Assembly: GCA_036568605.1 (NCBI GenBank)
Contig: DATCSE010000196.1
Span: 1-7,252 of the forward strand
Source of the DNA: DATCSE01 sp036568605
GTDB taxonomy: Bacteria; Pseudomonadota; Gammaproteobacteria; Burkholderiales; Burkholderiaceae_C
Reading direction: 5' to 3'
DNA: 7,252 nucleotides
Positions within the stretch are counted from its first letter, which is position 1, and each line of letters opens with the position of its first letter. The notes beneath the pieces were generated by a model. It was not told where the DNA came from and did no database searches. It saw only the letters and a program-made list of their open reading frames with translations. A program made the position numbers and the translations under genes. Below, piece by piece: positions 7,252 to 7,252 of the stretch.

Positions 7252-7252
7252 G

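Noticed and set aside
1..7252. CRISPR arrays, tRNA or rRNA genes, insertion sequences, phage or toxin-antitoxin and defence genes
   Set aside because: Nothing resembling these was seen. The window is nearly filled by five housekeeping-type genes with uniform composition.

Overview
The window looks like an ordinary chromosomal stretch from a high-GC betaproteobacterium, most likely a member of the Burkholderiales (inference). The reasons are the strong G/C bias at third codon positions, the divergent glnE/yhdP pair followed by a Nit-type amidase, and the style of the small glutathione S-transferase. I see no rRNA, tRNA, CRISPR array, insertion sequence, integrase, phage gene or obvious foreign island.

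Layout from left to right. (1) Bases 1-174, minus strand: the first 58 codons of glnE, the bifunctional adenylyltransferase/adenylyl-removing enzyme of glutamine synthetase; the rest lies outside. (2) Bases 175-360: a 186-bp divergent intergenic region with at most weak promoter-like sequence. (3) Bases 361-4659, plus: a 1432-residue AsmA-like envelope protein of the YhdP family. (4) Bases 4677-5495, plus: a 272-residue Nit-type carbon-nitrogen hydrolase, 17 bp downstream of yhdP with its own good ribosome binding site, so very probably in the same operon. (5) Bases 5492-6142, minus: a 216-residue glutathione S-transferase-like protein that converges on the amidase gene; the two stop codons overlap in one TTAA. 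(6) Bases 6196-7251, minus: the complete beta subunit of a 2-oxoacid:ferredoxin oxidoreductase (KorB type), whose alpha partner should lie just beyond the right edge.

Functionally there are three units: nitrogen-assimilation control (glnE), an envelope-lipid/metabolite-repair operon (yhdP plus amidase), and a minus-strand unit of ferredoxin-linked 2-oxoacid oxidation plus a GST. The amidase may act on deaminated glutathione and the GST on glutathione, so the convergent pair could share a thiol-metabolism theme, but that is inference. Coding density is very high. All other long reading frames are explained as high-GC shadows of these genes. I found no convincing new biological system; the findings are modest points of architecture.
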